Positions 5,107 through 5,897 of a stretch of DNA of 5,897 nucleotides are shown in pieces. Position 1 is the stretch's first letter. Each line of letters opens with the position of its first letter. Source of the stretch: Chromatiales bacterium (GTDB lineage Bacteria; Pseudomonadota; Gammaproteobacteria; UBA6429; Thiohalophilaceae); the NCBI GenBank assembly GCA_024641465.1, contig JAHEDB010000158.1, forward strand, positions 1 to 5,897. Reading direction: 5' to 3'. Under the pieces are notes generated by a model, which did no database searches, was not told the origin of the DNA, and saw only the letters and a program-made list of their open reading frames with translations. Both the position numbers and the translations under genes were made by a program.

Positions 5107-5897
5107 TTATTCCTGGGTAATATTCTTCGGGTCGATGCCCAGGGCTCGCAGTTTACGATACAGGTGGGTACGTTCGATACCGGAGATTTGCGCCACCTTG
5201 CCGACGCTGCCATTGGTCTTGCGTAACTGGTGTTCAAAATAGGTCCGCTCAAACATATCACGCGCCTCGCGCAGCGGGCGGTCATAGTCTATCGGCAGGC
5301 TGGTGTGGGCCTGGATGGCCTGCTGTTGACTCAAACTGGTATCGACCTCTTCCAGGCTGATCTCTTCGCCGCTGCCGGTGATCAACAGGCGTTGCACCAG
5401 ATTCATGAGTTCACGGATATTTCCTGGCCAATGGTAATTGCGCAGGCGGTTCTGCGCCGCCATGCTGAACTTGCGGTAAGGCAGTTTATCCTGCTCGACG
5501 AAGATCGCCACGTAATAATTCAATAACTCCGGCACATCCTCGCGGTGATCGCGCAAGGATGGCAGATTGATGGGTAAGACATTGAGCCGGTAATAAAGGT
5601 CGCTGCGGAATTTTTTTTTGGCGACCAGCTCATCCAGGTCGTGATGAGTGGCGCAGATGACCCGCGCCAGCAGGTTGACCGGGGTTTTGCCACCGAGTCG
5701 GGTAAAGACCTTGTTTTCGATGGTCGATGTCAGCCTCGCCTGAGAGGTGCTGTCGAGGGCATCGATATCGTTCAGTAGCAGGGTGCCATTGCCGACCTGC
5801 TCCAGAATACCCGGACTGACCTTGCCCGCTGTTTCGCTGCCAAACAACTCCTCGCCGATGCAGCCGGGGTCGAGGGAGGCGATATTGAGTTCCATAA
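5107..5897 (-). CDS. ntrX: NtrX-like response regulator, C-terminal part, lacking GAFTGA
   Basis: The gene runs off the right edge; at least 262 residues are visible (numbered from the Met at 5895, which is internal). What remains is most of an AAA+ domain after Walker A, then a Fis-type DNA-binding domain. ELFG (16-19) is followed by SETAGKVSPGILEQVGN where family members carry the GAFTGA loop; the segment is about five residues short and no GAFTGA is present. Walker B reads GTLLLNDI (37-44) instead of GTLFLDEI. The RFRxDLYYRLN arginine-finger region (96-105), the WPGNIREL sensor II motif (156-163) and the helix-turn-helix (about 228-252, ending IERTHLYRKLRALGI) are intact. The HTH wording and the adjacent trkA point to NtrX, partner of the NtrY kinase. 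The receiver domain and Walker A lie outside the window. It probably regulates without sigma-54 (inference). Other NtrC-family members are less likely. Confidence 0.82.
   Translation of the reverse strand, partial: MELNIASLDPGCIGEELFGSETAGKVSPGILEQVGNGTLLLNDIDALDSTSQARLTSTIENKVFTRLGGKTPVNLLARVICATHHDLDELVAKKKFRSDLYYRLNVLPINLPSLRDHREDVPELLNYYVAIFVEQDKLPYRKFSMAAQNRLRNYHWPGNIRELMNLVQRLLITGSGEEISLEEVDTSLSQQQAIQAHTSLPIDYDRPLREARDMFERTYFEHQLRKTNGSVGKVAQISGIERTHLYRKLRALGIDPKNITQE

Noticed and set aside
5022..5285. 87-codon minus-strand frame overlapping the end of the ntrX-like gene and the gap
   Set aside because: It is a different frame of the NtrX helix-turn-helix region and then runs through the inverted repeat. 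It has no recognisable domain and no ribosome-binding site.

Overview
The window is a compact, almost entirely minus-strand gene block from what is probably a non-enteric gammaproteobacterium. The basis is the gene order (an NtrX-type regulator, then trkA and trkH), the close resemblance of TrkA and the first TrkH to the E. coli proteins as I remember them, and the GC-rich codon usage. A species cannot be named from this sequence.

Reading along the minus strand from right to left: (1) positions 5107-5897 hold the C-terminal part of an NtrX-like response regulator (AAA+ and Fis-type helix-turn-helix), cut by the window edge. Its AAA+ domain lacks the GAFTGA sigma-54 contact loop and has an altered Walker B motif. 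(2) A 108-base AT-rich gap (4999-5106) contains a large symmetric inverted repeat. (3) trkA (3625-4998) encodes the cytoplasmic NAD(H)/nucleotide-binding gating subunit of the Trk potassium system. (4) Two tandem trkH paralogues (2168-3622 and 721-2166) encode the membrane potassium-conducting subunit. (5) A small class I SAM-dependent methyltransferase gene (149-715) closes the block. (6) A pair of oppositely oriented REP-like palindromes (73-152) follows; the stop codon of the methyltransferase gene lies inside the foot of the second one. (7) A strong plus-strand intrinsic terminator (29-53) lies at the left edge, probably ending a convergent gene whose last few codons may be visible.

The genes from trkA to the methyltransferase are separated by 2, 1 and 5 bases, with no good Shine-Dalgarno sequence at the inner starts, so they look like one translationally coupled operon. 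Functionally the block is a potassium-uptake cassette: TrkA can gate one or both TrkH channels, and the upstream NtrYX-type regulator may link it to cell state. The two TrkH proteins differ in their second and third selectivity-filter loops, so they may differ in ion preference or affinity.

The most noteworthy observations are the sigma-54-incompetent look of the NtrX-like protein, the divergent tandem TrkH pair, the covarying REP-like pair that supplies a stop codon, and the symmetric hairpin element between ntrX and trkA. I see no clear evidence of a wholly new system.
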